Positions 8,995-17,667 are shown, counted from the first letter of the stretch. The stretch is 64,000 bases of DNA from Betaproteobacteria bacterium (GCA_028292435.1 JAQGMI010000145.1:1-64000); one strand, 5' to 3'. Made by a program: numbers and translations. Notes: a model not told the origin generated them from the sequence alone.

Positions 8995-9459
8995 TCAATG
9001 TTGTACGGAATAAACCGCCGTATCCGATTGGGCTTTGCGCCCGCGAATGTTGGCGGGCTGCTCGATCTTGCCGAGCTTGGCGAGCCGAACTTCGATCGCA
9101 AAACGCGAACGCTGATGGGCGGTGGCGAGCTCGAGAATTTGCTTGCCGCCATCGAATGCCGCGGCCAGCGCCTTGTCTTCATCGTCCGACCACGGCTTAC
9201 CTGAGTTCGAGGCTTTTTCAGGCGTGACGGTTGTGCGTTGTTTGGCGGGCAGCGGGGTGGCAGCCGGCGTGGATGCGGCTGTCGCCGACGTAGCCGGCGC
9301 CGACAGGAACCCGGCATCGAGCGCGCGAATGGCGACGAACAGCGCGCGTACGGTATCGGGATGCTGGTAAGGCGTGTCGGCGCCCAATGTCTTGCCGGTG
9401 CCCGGGTCAGTCCCGTCGGCAAGCTGGTGCAGTATCTTCAATGCGGCGGCTTTTTCCAT
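8995..9459 (-). CDS. Unknown small protein with C-terminal SANT/Myb-like HTH, SOS-linked
   Basis: The 154-residue protein has three parts. Residues 1-45 are a conserved-looking helical block (ALKILHQLADGTDPGTGKTL, then YQHPDTVRALFVAIRALD). About 50 low-complexity residues rich in Ala, Thr, Pro and Lys follow. Next comes a SANT/Myb-like three-helix segment (KPWSDDEDKALAAAFDGGK, then ELATAHQRSRFAIEVRLAKL), the type that reads DNA or protein. The ATG at 9459 is chosen for its AGGAGA ribosome site; an open frame continues upstream to 9636 but would run over the SOS box. The gene sits 58 bases behind that box and 100 bases before lexA, so it is probably the first gene of the SOS unit. Function is unknown. 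Confidence 0.75.
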   Translation of the reverse strand: MEKAAALKILHQLADGTDPGTGKTLGADTPYQHPDTVRALFVAIRALDAGFLSAPATSATAASTPAATPLPAKQRTTVTPEKASNSGKPWSDDEDKALAAAFDGGKQILELATAHQRSRFAIEVRLAKLGKIEQPANIRGRKAQSDTAVYSVQH

Positions 9460-9516
9460 GCGGTTCTCCTGAGGTAATGCCCCGTGCGAAGGGCGTTTTA
9501 CGGGACCTGAAAACGA

Positions 9517-9536
9517 TACTGTAAGTTTATACAGTA
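9517..9536 (-). promoter_or_regulatory. LexA (SOS) box
   Basis: TACTGTAAGTTTATACAGTA is a palindrome with the core CTGT-N8-ACAG at 9519-9534, very close to the E. coli SOS consensus, including the outer TA. It lies 58-77 bases upstream of the 154-aa gene and in front of the whole lexA-imuA-imuB-dnaE2 run. It is 180 bases from the divergent ABC binding-protein gene, so it most likely controls the minus strand. Confidence 0.9.
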
Positions 9537-9642
9537 TAGGAGTACTAACGCGGCTGCCGCAAGCGCGTTTACTGAAATATTTGTGGCGGCGCGCGGCTGC
9601 TCCGGCCGGCTCCCCAATTAAGCGGTGCTCATGCATAAGAAA

Positions 9643-9658
9643 CCACTACTTATAGTGG
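9643..9658. repeat. Short perfect inverted repeat upstream of the ABC binding-protein gene
   Basis: CCACTA (9643-9648) and TAGTGG (9653-9658) flank a CTTA spacer, 58 bases before the ATG at 9717. It could be a regulator site or a small 5'-leader hairpin. No regulator gene is adjacent. Confidence 0.3.
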
Positions 9659-9716
9659 CTGCCGGCGGTTGGAGGCGGAATGGCATAATCAGCGCATAAA
9701 TCCAAAGGAGGAACTC

Positions 9717-10718
9717 ATGCGCAAATTTTTGATTGCGGCTGTCATCGGCCTCGCTGTCGTTGCCAACGGCGCGCGCGCTGAAGTCGGCGAAGTCACCATC
9801 GCGCAGCAATATGGCGTCGCCTTTCTGCCACTCATGTGGATGGAACAAAACAAGCTCATTGAAAAGCATGCGAAGGCGCAGGGCCTGGGTGAACTCAAAA
9901 CCAACTGGGCCAAGCTGGCAGGGCCCGCTGCAATCAACGACGGCCTGCTGTCGGGCGCAGTGCAGTTCAGTTCGGTCGGCGCGCCGTCGCTGATCACGCT
10001 ATGGGGAAAAACCAAGGGCAATATCGGCGTGATGGGCGTGTCGGCGGTCACGACGTATCCGCTTTATCTGAACGTGCGCAATCCGAACGTGAAGTCGATC
10101 AAGGATTTCACCGACAAGGACAAGATCGCGGTACCGGCTGTCAAAGTATCGACGCAGGCGATCATGCTGCAAATCGCCGCCGAAAAAGTGTTCGGCGAAG
10201 GCAACCCGTTCAAGCTCGATCCATACACCGTCACGCTGTCGCACCCGGACGGCATGGCGGCGCTGATGTCGAATACCGGCGGCGTGAACGCGCATTTCAC
10301 GAGTTCGCCGTTTCACGAACAGGAATTGAAGATTCCCGGCGTGCACACGCTGACGACGTCGTACGAAATCATGGGTGGCCGCGCGACCGCGCTGGTGGTG
10401 GTGGCGACCACCAAATTCCGCGATGCCAATCCGAAAACCTATAACGCGTTCTTTGCAGCGTTGAAGGAAGCGATCGAAAGCATTAATCGCGACAAAAGAG
10501 CGGCCGCCCAGCGCTATCTCGAATGGGCGAACGATAAAAAATCGACGCTCGACGACGTTTATGCGGCGATTTCGAATCCCGATTACGCGTACACGCTGAC
10601 GCCCGAGAAAGTGTTCAAGACCGCCGAATTCATGGCCAAGATCGGCACGATCAAGGACAAGCCGAAGACGTGGCAGGAAATGTTCTTCCCTGAAGCGCAT
10701 AACCTGCCCGGCAATTAG
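9717..10718 (+). CDS. ABC-type (NMT1/nitrate-sulfonate-taurine family) substrate-binding protein
   Basis: A periplasmic binding protein of 333 residues. The signal peptide is MRKFLIAAVIGLAVVANGARA, cut near residue 21. The mature part follows the NMT1/SsuA/TauA pattern, with VTIAQQYGVAFLPLMWMEQN at its start and a two-lobe layout. The start is the ATG at 9717 with a strong AAGGAGG ribosome site at 9705-9711; an in-frame ATG at 9669 would put extra polar residues before the signal peptide. No ABC permease or ATPase adjoins it, so it must use components encoded elsewhere. It is only 7 bases ahead of the AtuA-type gene, which suggests that its ligand is the substrate or precursor of that enzyme set. 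Confidence 0.85.
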   Translation: MRKFLIAAVIGLAVVANGARAEVGEVTIAQQYGVAFLPLMWMEQNKLIEKHAKAQGLGELKTNWAKLAGPAAINDGLLSGAVQFSSVGAPSLITLWGKTKGNIGVMGVSAVTTYPLYLNVRNPNVKSIKDFTDKDKIAVPAVKVSTQAIMLQIAAEKVFGEGNPFKLDPYTVTLSHPDGMAALMSNTGGVNAHFTSSPFHEQELKIPGVHTLTTSYEIMGGRATALVVVATTKFRDANPKTYNAFFAALKEAIESINRDKRAAAQRYLEWANDKKSTLDDVYAAISNPDYAYTLTPEKVFKTAEFMAKIGTIKDKPKTWQEMFFPEAHNLPGN

Positions 10719-10725
10719 CGACTCC

Positions 10726-12081
10726 ATGCCCAAACGCAAGTCACGCACGCTGCGCATCGGCTCGGGCGCCGGTTTCGCCGGCGATCGTCTCGAGCCGGCG
10801 GTGATTCTCGCCGAGCGCGGCGGCTTGCAATATCTCGGGCTCGAATGCCTGGCCGAGCGCACGATTGCGCTCGCGCAACTGCGCAAATTAAAAGAGCCGG
10901 CCGAAGGTTATGACGTGCTGCTCGCGCGACGCATGGAATTGCTGTTGCCGGTGATCAAGCGAAGGGGCGTGCGCCTGATCACTAACATGGGCGCGGCGAA
11001 TCCGGTGGCGGCGGCCGAGCTGATTGTCGAAATCGCAAAGCGCCGCAAGCTCGATATCAAGGTAGCAGCGGTCACCGGCGACGACGTTTTGAAAATGATG
11101 AAACCGACCGACCGCCTGCTCGAAACCGGCGAACCTTTATCCGCGTACAAATGGCTCGTCTCGGCGAACGCCTATCTCGGCGTCGATGCATTGCTGCCGG
11201 CGCTCGCGACCGGCGCCGATGTCATCATCACCGGCCGCGTCGCCGATCCTTCCCTGTTTTTGGCGCCCGCCGCTTATGAATACGGCTGGCAGCCCGATGA
11301 CCTCGACCGCATGGCGCGCGGCACGGTGATGGGGCATCTGCTCGAATGCGCCGGCCAGATTACCGGCGGCTATTGCGCGGACCCGGGCAAAAAGGACATT
11401 CCGGATTTTGCGCACATCGGATTTCCGTATGCGGACATCGACAGTGACGGCAATTGCGTGATCGGCAAGCCGGCCGCCACCGGCGGCGCGATCAATCTCG
11501 TGACCGCCAAAGAACAATTGCTGTACGAAGTAACCGATCCGCGCGCCTACGTGACGCCGGACATCACCGCGGACTTTACGACCGTGCAACTCAAGCAGGC
11601 CGGCGCGAATCGCGTCGCCGTTTCAGGGGCGACCGGCAAACCGCGCTCGCCGACGCTCAAAGTCAGCATCGGTTATCACGCCGGCTATGTCGGCGAAGGT
11701 GAAATCAGTTATGCCGGTGCGAATGCGTTGAAGCGCGCGCAGCTCGCGGGCGAAGTGGTGCAGGCGAGGCTCAAAGGCGCGTTCAAGGAAATGCGCATCG
11801 ATTACATCGGCAGCACGTCATTGCACGGCAAAGCGTACGACGAAGCCGCGCGGCCCTATGAAGTGCGCCTGCGCGTGGCGGCGCGTGCGGCGACTCGCGA
11901 CAAAGCGGCGCTCGTCGGCGAAGAAGTCGAAGCGCTGTGGACGAATGGTCCGGGCGGCGGCGGTGGCGCACGTAAATACGTGCACGAGCAGGTCGGCGTG
12001 ATTTCCGGCCTGATCGCGCGCGATAAAATCAGAACGGCGGTCACAGTGCGGGAATGGCGGCATGAAAAAGAAACTGTATAA
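10726..12081 (+). CDS. AtuA family protein (DUF1446, acyclic terpene utilisation)
   Basis: This 451-residue protein is an AtuA/DUF1446 member. Recognisable segments are IGSGAGFAGDRLEPAVILAE, RRGVRLITNMGAANPVAA and the Gly-rich C-terminal NGPGGGGGARKYVHEQVGV. AtuA was named from the Pseudomonas citronellol/geranylate locus, but its reaction is not established. The other acyclic-terpene genes (geranyl-CoA carboxylase and so on) are absent here, so this copy may act on a different branched or hydroxy acid. It follows the ABC binding protein by 7 bases and overlaps the next gene by 20 bases, showing tight coupling. Confidence 0.85.
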   Translation: MPKRKSRTLRIGSGAGFAGDRLEPAVILAERGGLQYLGLECLAERTIALAQLRKLKEPAEGYDVLLARRMELLLPVIKRRGVRLITNMGAANPVAAAELIVEIAKRRKLDIKVAAVTGDDVLKMMKPTDRLLETGEPLSAYKWLVSANAYLGVDALLPALATGADVIITGRVADPSLFLAPAAYEYGWQPDDLDRMARGTVMGHLLECAGQITGGYCADPGKKDIPDFAHIGFPYADIDSDGNCVIGKPAATGGAINLVTAKEQLLYEVTDPRAYVTPDITADFTTVQLKQAGANRVAVSGATGKPRSPTLKVSIGYHAGYVGEGEISYAGANALKRAQLAGEVVQARLKGAFKEMRIDYIGSTSLHGKAYDEAARPYEVRLRVAARAATRDKAALVGEEVEALWTNGPGGGGGARKYVHEQVGVISGLIARDKIRTAVTVREWRHEKETV

Positions 12082-12373
12082 CGTCGCGCATTGCCGCGCC
12101 GGTGACAAAGGCAACACCTCAATTCTGTCGCTGATCGCATACCGCGACAAAGATTACGCACTGTTGTGCGCCAAGGTCACGGCGGCTGCCGTCAAGCGGC
12201 ATCTTGGCCACCTGATCCGCGGTAAAGTGACGCGGCATGAAGTTGCCAACGTCGGCGCGCTGCAGTTTGTTTGTGAACAATCGTTAGGCGGCGGCGTCAC
12301 CACGTCGCTCGCGATGGACGCGCACGGCAAAAGTTTGTCGTACGCCTTACTTGAAATGGAAATCGAGGTCTGA
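12062..12373 (+). CDS. AtuA-associated small ferredoxin-fold protein
   Basis: The 103-residue protein matches the small domain that in many bacteria is fused to the C terminus of AtuA: KKLYNVAHCRAGDKGNTSIL, then RHLGHLIRGKVTRHEV and NVGALQFVCEQSLGGGVTTS. Here it is a separate polypeptide translated from an ATG inside the last codons of the AtuA gene (20-base overlap), so the two products most likely form one complex. It is soluble, with no signal peptide. The ThDP enzyme starts directly after its stop. Confidence 0.8.
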   Translation: MKKKLYNVAHCRAGDKGNTSILSLIAYRDKDYALLCAKVTAAAVKRHLGHLIRGKVTRHEVANVGALQFVCEQSLGGGVTTSLAMDAHGKSLSYALLEMEIEV

Positions 12374-13921
12374 TTGAACGGCGCAGAGAGTCTGGTTCGC
12401 ACGTTGCTGAATGGCGACGTGAATGTGTGTTTCGCCAATCCCGGCACTTCCGAAATGCATTTTGTCGCCGCGCTCGATCGCGTCGAGGGCGTGCGTTGCA
12501 TACTCGGACTGTTTGAAGGCGTCGTCACGGGCGCGGCGGACGGTTATTACCGTCTTGCCGGCAAACCGGCGGCAACCCTGCTGCATCTCGCGCCGGGGCT
12601 TGGCAACGGACTTGCAAACCTGCACAACGCGAAGAAAGCGCGCTCCGGCATTGTCAACATCGTCGGCGAGCATGCGGGCTATCACATTCAGTACGATGCG
12701 CCGCTGACCGCCGACATCGAAGGCGTGGCGCGCCCGATGTCCGACTGGGTGAAGACTTCGCATTCATCGAAAACCATCGCAGCCGACGGCGCACTCGCCA
12801 TTCAGGTCGCGCGCACGGCGCCGGGCCAAATTGCGACGCTGATTTTGCCCGCGGACACTGCGTGGGGCGACGCCGATGGCCCGGCTGAAGTTGCGGCGCC
12901 GGCGCTGCGCGCGGCGGTTGCCGCCGATGCGCTTGCAAAAGGCGTGCGCGCGTTAAAAAACGGCAAAGCGACGACGCTATTGCTCGGCGGCGCGGCATTG
13001 CGCGGCAAAGCGCTCGAGTGGGCTGGACGCATCGCGGCGAAAACCGGTTGTGGTGTGTTAAGCGAATTCAATAATGCGCGCATCGAGCGCGGCGCCGGAC
13101 GTGCGCAGGTGCGTCAATTGTCGTTCGTCGTCGAACGCTCGCTCGAAATGCTCAAAGATACGCGCGAGCTCGTGATGATCGGCGCAAAATTGCCGGTATC
13201 TTTTTTTGCGTATCCGGGCAAACCGAGCGTGCTTGTGCCGAAAGGTTGCGAGGTCATCAGCGTCGCCGCCGCCGAAGTGGATCTCGAAGGCACGCTCGAA
13301 GCGCTCGCCGACGAACTGGGGGCGCGCAACACCGCGCCGCTCGTCAATGCGCCCGGCTACGACGGCGCGCTGCCGACCGGCGATATCACGCTCGAAAAAC
13401 TCGGCGCATTTTTCAACGCGGCGATACCGGAAAATGCCATCGTGCTCGACGAAGCCGTTACGAGCGGACGCGCCTTCAGCGGCGCCACCATGGGCGCGCG
13501 GCCGCATGACTGGCTCAACATCATGGGCGGCTCGATCGGCTGGGGACTTGCAGCAGCCGTCGGCGCGGCAATCGCTGCACCCGACCGTAAAGTGATTGCG
13601 CTCGAAGGCGATGGCAGCGCGCTGTACACGCAGCAGGCGCTGTGGACGATGGCGCGCGAGAATCTCGACGTCACGATCGTGATTTTCGCCAATCGCGCGT
13701 ACAAGATTTTGCTCGGCGAATTAAATAACGTCGGCGCCGGTGCACCGGGACGCAACGCCAACGACATGCTGACGCTCGACCGCCCCGATCTCGATTGGGT
13801 GACCATCGCCAAAGGTTATGGCGTCGAAGCGGGACGCGCGACGACGCTCGATGAACTGGCGGTGCAGTTCAAGCGTGGACTGGCCGCGCCGGGGCCTTAT
13901 CTCGTTGAACTGATTATGTAG
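12374..13921 (+). CDS. ThDP-dependent enzyme of the acetolactate synthase / benzoylformate decarboxylase type
   Basis: 515 residues with the three-domain layout of ThDP decarboxylases and synthases. The cofactor-activating Glu is E48 (LFEGVVTGAADGYYRL). The ThDP/Mg motif runs from G412-D413-G414 to N440 (EGDGSALYTQQALW to FANRAY). It is usually annotated as acetolactate synthase large subunit, but no ilvH-like regulatory subunit is present, and the AtuA context makes a C-C lyase or decarboxylase on an acyl intermediate equally likely. The start is TTG directly behind the stop of the small AtuA partner, with GAGGT 5 bases upstream; no ATG fits. It closes the four-gene unit. Confidence 0.85.
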   Translation: MNGAESLVRTLLNGDVNVCFANPGTSEMHFVAALDRVEGVRCILGLFEGVVTGAADGYYRLAGKPAATLLHLAPGLGNGLANLHNAKKARSGIVNIVGEHAGYHIQYDAPLTADIEGVARPMSDWVKTSHSSKTIAADGALAIQVARTAPGQIATLILPADTAWGDADGPAEVAAPALRAAVAADALAKGVRALKNGKATTLLLGGAALRGKALEWAGRIAAKTGCGVLSEFNNARIERGAGRAQVRQLSFVVERSLEMLKDTRELVMIGAKLPVSFFAYPGKPSVLVPKGCEVISVAAAEVDLEGTLEALADELGARNTAPLVNAPGYDGALPTGDITLEKLGAFFNAAIPENAIVLDEAVTSGRAFSGATMGARPHDWLNIMGGSIGWGLAAAVGAAIAAPDRKVIALEGDGSALYTQQALWTMARENLDVTIVIFANRAYKILLGELNNVGAGAPGRNANDMLTLDRPDLDWVTIAKGYGVEAGRATTLDELAVQFKRGLAAPGPYLVELIM

Positions 13922-13936
13922 CGGTGCGGGCGTTAC

Positions 13937-15355
13937 TTAATTAACTGCGCGCCGCCACCCGATCACGACAGCGGTCACGCTGAAGCACGCGCCGAGCGCG
14001 CATAAAATGACAATCAATGCCGTTCTCAGCGTTTCGCGTTTCATCAACGCCGGAAAATCGAACGTATGCAGCCCCTGGTATAGCCAGCGATAGGCGCGCC
14101 GCGACGAATCCAGTTTTTCCAGCGGAGCGCCGTTGGCGCCATCGACGTGAAACCAGGTCTCGCCGCAAATCACGCGATAGACCGGCGCGCCGGGGGTGCT
14201 CGACGTCAGCGCGTAATCATCCGTTGCTTCGACCGCGACCGCAGGCAGGCAGCTTCTGCCGAGGCGTTCACCGATGCGCGTGACATCCTCGGCGCTGAGA
14301 TAAATGCGCGGCGCCGCCGTCGCTTTAACTGCGCCGATTAATACTTGCGTCGAAGCATCGCGACGGTCGCGCCGGTAAAGACGGCCATCGAATGGGAACC
14401 ATTCAATTTCCCGCACGCCTGCGCGCATCGAATTAAGTTCAGGCAAAGGTGCCTCACGCCAATTGGCGGAATATTCGAACGCACTTGATTCTTCCGTCGT
14501 GAGTTTGCCGGTCGAGAAAAGCCGGCCGTGGTCCATCGACAGCCATCCGCTGAAAATCCACGTCAAAACAAAAGTCATGCAGGCGAGGCCGAGCCAGTGA
14601 TGCCATGCCTGCCATCCGCTGAAAGGGGATCGTACGCGTCCGCCTTTGATCTCGGTTCGCGTCACGCCGAGGACTGCGCCGGTGCTGGCGGCAATCAATG
14701 CAAAAAGGGAAAGCGTCCATACGGTGACATCCCACGCAGACCAATGTTTTCTTAACAGGGTCGGATAAATCCAATGCAAAACACTGCCGGCGTAATTCCA
14801 GCGACGCTCGTGCCGTGTAGTATCCCGCACGATTTCGCCGGAAACGGATGACACATACAGTTCGGTCCCGGCAGCGTCATTCAGTGCAACCCGATAGAGC
14901 GGACGATGCGCGTCGAGACCGTTCGGCACGGTCCATTGGTCGTGGTCGGCGCGTTCGACTGCTTTCGCCCCAGCGGCATCGATGCCGCGTTCGCGCGCAT
15001 GCAGAACGGCGAGTTCTAAAGCGAGACTTTCCGTTTGCACCGCTGCCGACGACAGGTCTGTTGCGTGGAAGGCGCTTAGCCTCCGAGCACCTTCCACGAT
15101 GTAAATCAGGCCGTCACTGCGCGCAACGAGGCGCACGCGAGCTGCCGCAGCGAGATTGCTTGCGGTTAGCACGGCTTGCGGCGAGTCAATACGGGAAGAC
15201 GGCGCAATCAGTGGCAGCCCGGCGACGCGCTCAGCTTCGGTCAGCGCCGGGAACGGCACGAAATGCATGACGATGCCGGTCGCGAACCACATTACAAACA
15301 GCAGACAGAACGCGATGCCCAGCCAGCGGTGAATCAGGATGAGGGTGCGCATCAT
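13937..15355 (-). CDS. PepSY-associated transmembrane protein, siderophore-linked
   Basis: This 472-residue inner-membrane protein has the four-helix PepSY-TM architecture. Helix 1 follows the start (LILIHRWLGIAFCLLFVMWF). Helices near the middle contain HWIYPTLLRKHW and GWQAWHHWLGLACMTF, with His pairs typical of heme- or metal-linked electron transfer, and the last helix (LIVILCALGACFSV) ends the protein. Large periplasmic loops lie between. Such proteins often accompany TonB-dependent siderophore receptors and are thought to reduce or release iron in the periplasm. The receptor gene lies 18 bases upstream in the same direction, so the two form an operon. The start may be either of two adjacent ATGs (15355 or 15352). 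Confidence 0.85.
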   Translation of the reverse strand: MMRTLILIHRWLGIAFCLLFVMWFATGIVMHFVPFPALTEAERVAGLPLIAPSSRIDSPQAVLTASNLAAAARVRLVARSDGLIYIVEGARRLSAFHATDLSSAAVQTESLALELAVLHARERGIDAAGAKAVERADHDQWTVPNGLDAHRPLYRVALNDAAGTELYVSSVSGEIVRDTTRHERRWNYAGSVLHWIYPTLLRKHWSAWDVTVWTLSLFALIAASTGAVLGVTRTEIKGGRVRSPFSGWQAWHHWLGLACMTFVLTWIFSGWLSMDHGRLFSTGKLTTEESSAFEYSANWREAPLPELNSMRAGVREIEWFPFDGRLYRRDRRDASTQVLIGAVKATAAPRIYLSAEDVTRIGERLGRSCLPAVAVEATDDYALTSSTPGAPVYRVICGETWFHVDGANGAPLEKLDSSRRAYRWLYQGLHTFDFPALMKRETLRTALIVILCALGACFSVTAVVIGWRRAVN

Positions 15356-15373
15356 CCTTAACCGCTCACTGCA

Positions 15374-17587
15374 TCAAAACTTGAGCGCGGCGGAAAGTTC
15401 GTAGCTGCGCGGCGAGCCCAGCAGGATCTGGTCGGGATAGAACGGGTCGCCCCATACCGCATAGGTTTTATCGGTCAGGTTGCGCACGCGAAACGTGATT
15501 CTCGTTTTCTTTACGTCGATGGCCGCATACGCGTCGCCGACGGTATAGGCGAGCATCTTTACCGTATTCGCGTCGGTGTTATAGCGGTCACCGACATGGC
15601 GCGCCGATATGCCGAATTCAACGGGGAGCGGCGCTCTTATCCGATATGCGGCCCCGGCGTTAGCAACGAAACGCGGTACGTTCGGCGGTTTATTGCCGGA
15701 AAAATTTCCGCCCGCGAAAGTGTAATCCGCATAGCGAGCGTTCGTGTACGCAGCATTGCCCCACCAATTCCACGCTTGCGAGGGCCGCACGGCGAGCGAT
15801 GCTTCAACGCCGTTCGAAAGCTGTTCGCCGGCGAGATTCAGCGATTGGCCGCCTTGCGCCGTGTAAACGTTGTTGCGTTCGATATCGAACAGCGCGAGCG
15901 ACCATTCGGCTTTGCGGTCCCAGACAAGGCTCTTGATGCCGGTCTCGATCGTGCGTGACCGCGTGAGTGTTTGCGGTTGCGTGGGGCCGAGCAGGAATAT
16001 GTTGTTCGCGGACAAGTCGGCTGCCGTTGCGTACTGTCCATAAAACGTGAACCCCGGCATGGTGTCCCAGGTGAAGCCGACGCGACCGGTCGCCGGCCGC
16101 CAGGTCTGCGAAAAAGGAAAGCCCGCCCGGGTGGTGCCGGCGACGTTCGTCGACGTGCGGTCGAGCGCGATCTGTTCATAGCGCAAGCCGCTGATCAGCG
16201 TAAGCGCAGGCGTGATCTTCAGGCGATCCTCGGCCGCGAGCGCGAGGTTGTCGATGTTGGCAGTTTGCTGCTGCACGGTGAGCAAGCCATAAGCTCCGCG
16301 CACCGGCGACACCAGCGTGACGGAGTCGGAAGGAAAATTGGCGGCGCCCGGGCGCGTGAAATCGAGTTGACTCGCCTCGAGCGCGACCACGATACGGTTG
16401 GCTTTGCCCGCGATGACCGAGTCGTGCTGCAGCTCTGTTTTGTTGCCGTACAGGTCCTGATCGTGCGCAACATAGAAGCGATCGCGGTCAACCAGCCCGG
16501 TTCCGGCGTTGAATGCATAAACTTCTGCGTTCTGAAATTTTCGATTTGCGTGATAGCCGTAAAACTGACTCTTCAATGCCGTGTTGCTGCCGAGTTTCCA
16601 GTCAAAACCGCCGCGCAGCCAGTATTCCTCCGCCGTATTGCGGTTATCGAGCACGTCGTAATTCGTACGCAGCGTGCGGTTGTCGATCGTCACCGGACCG
16701 AGATTGGTGCCGTTGAAATTGGAAACGTAACTCCCGCCGACCACGCCGCCGGTCTGACTCACACCTGCGGCGCCACCCGAGACCAGCGGCGTGCCCCAGT
16801 AGGCGTTCGACCGATCCTGCTTGTATTCGAACGCACCGAACAACTTGAATGCGGCTGACACGCGATAATCGAGCGCGGTCGACAGATTCCAGTTTTGGCT
16901 GTGCGTGTCGTCGACGAAACCGTTACTCGATGACCGTATCAAATCGAAGCGGTAGTCGAGTCCTTCCTTGGACGTGCTGCCACCTGAGCCAAATCCGGTG
17001 CGCACGGTGTTGAACGAGCCGTACGAAACATAAGCTTCATTTTCGATGGCGCCGGTGTGCGGGCGCTTGGTAACGAAATTGACGGCGCCGCCGATTGCGC
17101 CTTCCCCGGACATCAGCGATGCCGCGCCTTTCAGGAACTCGATGCGGTCGAGGTTGCCGCTGTCCATGACGCGTGAAGTCATGTTCTGCGGGCCGATCTT
17201 GATGCCGTTGTATAGCGTGGTGATCTGGCTGTTCGTATAACCTCGCATCGAGAACGCCGCCGGTTCGGCCGGGAAGTCGGCGGCCGTAACGCCCGCCGCG
17301 CCTTGCGCCGCCTCGGTCACACTGCGATAGCCGCGCGACGTCATCATCTCCTGATCGACGATTTCAACAGTGCTGGGGACTTCGCGCACCGAGAGTCCGA
17401 GCCGGCTTGCGCTGTCGGCCGGCGTATCCATATTCAAAGGTGATTGCCGCGCATCTTCGACGCGCACTTCGGGCAAACGCAGCTGTGCGTACGCGGGCAA
17501 CGACGTCACGATTGCAAGCAGTCCCCATGACAGCACTTGTACGGAAGTGCCCGCGACGGCGCTCGTAGGCCTGAACATCTGATCCAT
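15374..17587 (-). CDS. TonB-dependent siderophore receptor
   Basis: A 737-residue outer-membrane receptor. A signal peptide ends near residue 34 (PAYA followed by QLRLPEVRV). The plug domain contains VPSTVEIVDQEMM, AAFSMRGYTNSQITTLYNG and RIEFLKGAASLMSGEGAIGG. The 22-strand barrel ends in LSAALKF with the terminal Phe. It is closest to the FhuE/FpvA/FoxA type that takes up hydroxamate or mixed ferric siderophores. There is no extra N-terminal signalling domain and no adjacent FecI/FecR pair, so sigma-factor signalling is unlikely. GGGGGAG precedes the ATG. No Fur-box-like 19-mer was recognised in the 80 bases upstream. Confidence 0.93.
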   Translation of the reverse strand: MDQMFRPTSAVAGTSVQVLSWGLLAIVTSLPAYAQLRLPEVRVEDARQSPLNMDTPADSASRLGLSVREVPSTVEIVDQEMMTSRGYRSVTEAAQGAAGVTAADFPAEPAAFSMRGYTNSQITTLYNGIKIGPQNMTSRVMDSGNLDRIEFLKGAASLMSGEGAIGGAVNFVTKRPHTGAIENEAYVSYGSFNTVRTGFGSGGSTSKEGLDYRFDLIRSSSNGFVDDTHSQNWNLSTALDYRVSAAFKLFGAFEYKQDRSNAYWGTPLVSGGAAGVSQTGGVVGGSYVSNFNGTNLGPVTIDNRTLRTNYDVLDNRNTAEEYWLRGGFDWKLGSNTALKSQFYGYHANRKFQNAEVYAFNAGTGLVDRDRFYVAHDQDLYGNKTELQHDSVIAGKANRIVVALEASQLDFTRPGAANFPSDSVTLVSPVRGAYGLLTVQQQTANIDNLALAAEDRLKITPALTLISGLRYEQIALDRTSTNVAGTTRAGFPFSQTWRPATGRVGFTWDTMPGFTFYGQYATAADLSANNIFLLGPTQPQTLTRSRTIETGIKSLVWDRKAEWSLALFDIERNNVYTAQGGQSLNLAGEQLSNGVEASLAVRPSQAWNWWGNAAYTNARYADYTFAGGNFSGNKPPNVPRFVANAGAAYRIRAPLPVEFGISARHVGDRYNTDANTVKMLAYTVGDAYAAIDVKKTRITFRVRNLTDKTYAVWGDPFYPDQILLGSPRSYELSAALKF

Positions 17588-17667
17588 TTGCAGCTCCCCC
17601 TTAACTCCGTTAGGCGGTCAAAGAATTGGAACCGCGCGGCTAATTCACTGCTGATACAACCGAAAAT

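Noticed and set aside
9460..9716. Riboswitch (for example a thiamine element) before the NMT1-type binding protein
   Set aside because: No conserved THI-box core was found; the region holds the SOS box and one short palindrome.
12374..13921. True biosynthetic acetolactate synthase (ilvB)
   Set aside because: No ilvH or ilvC follows, and the gene is tightly linked to AtuA-type genes, so a dedicated catabolic role is more likely.
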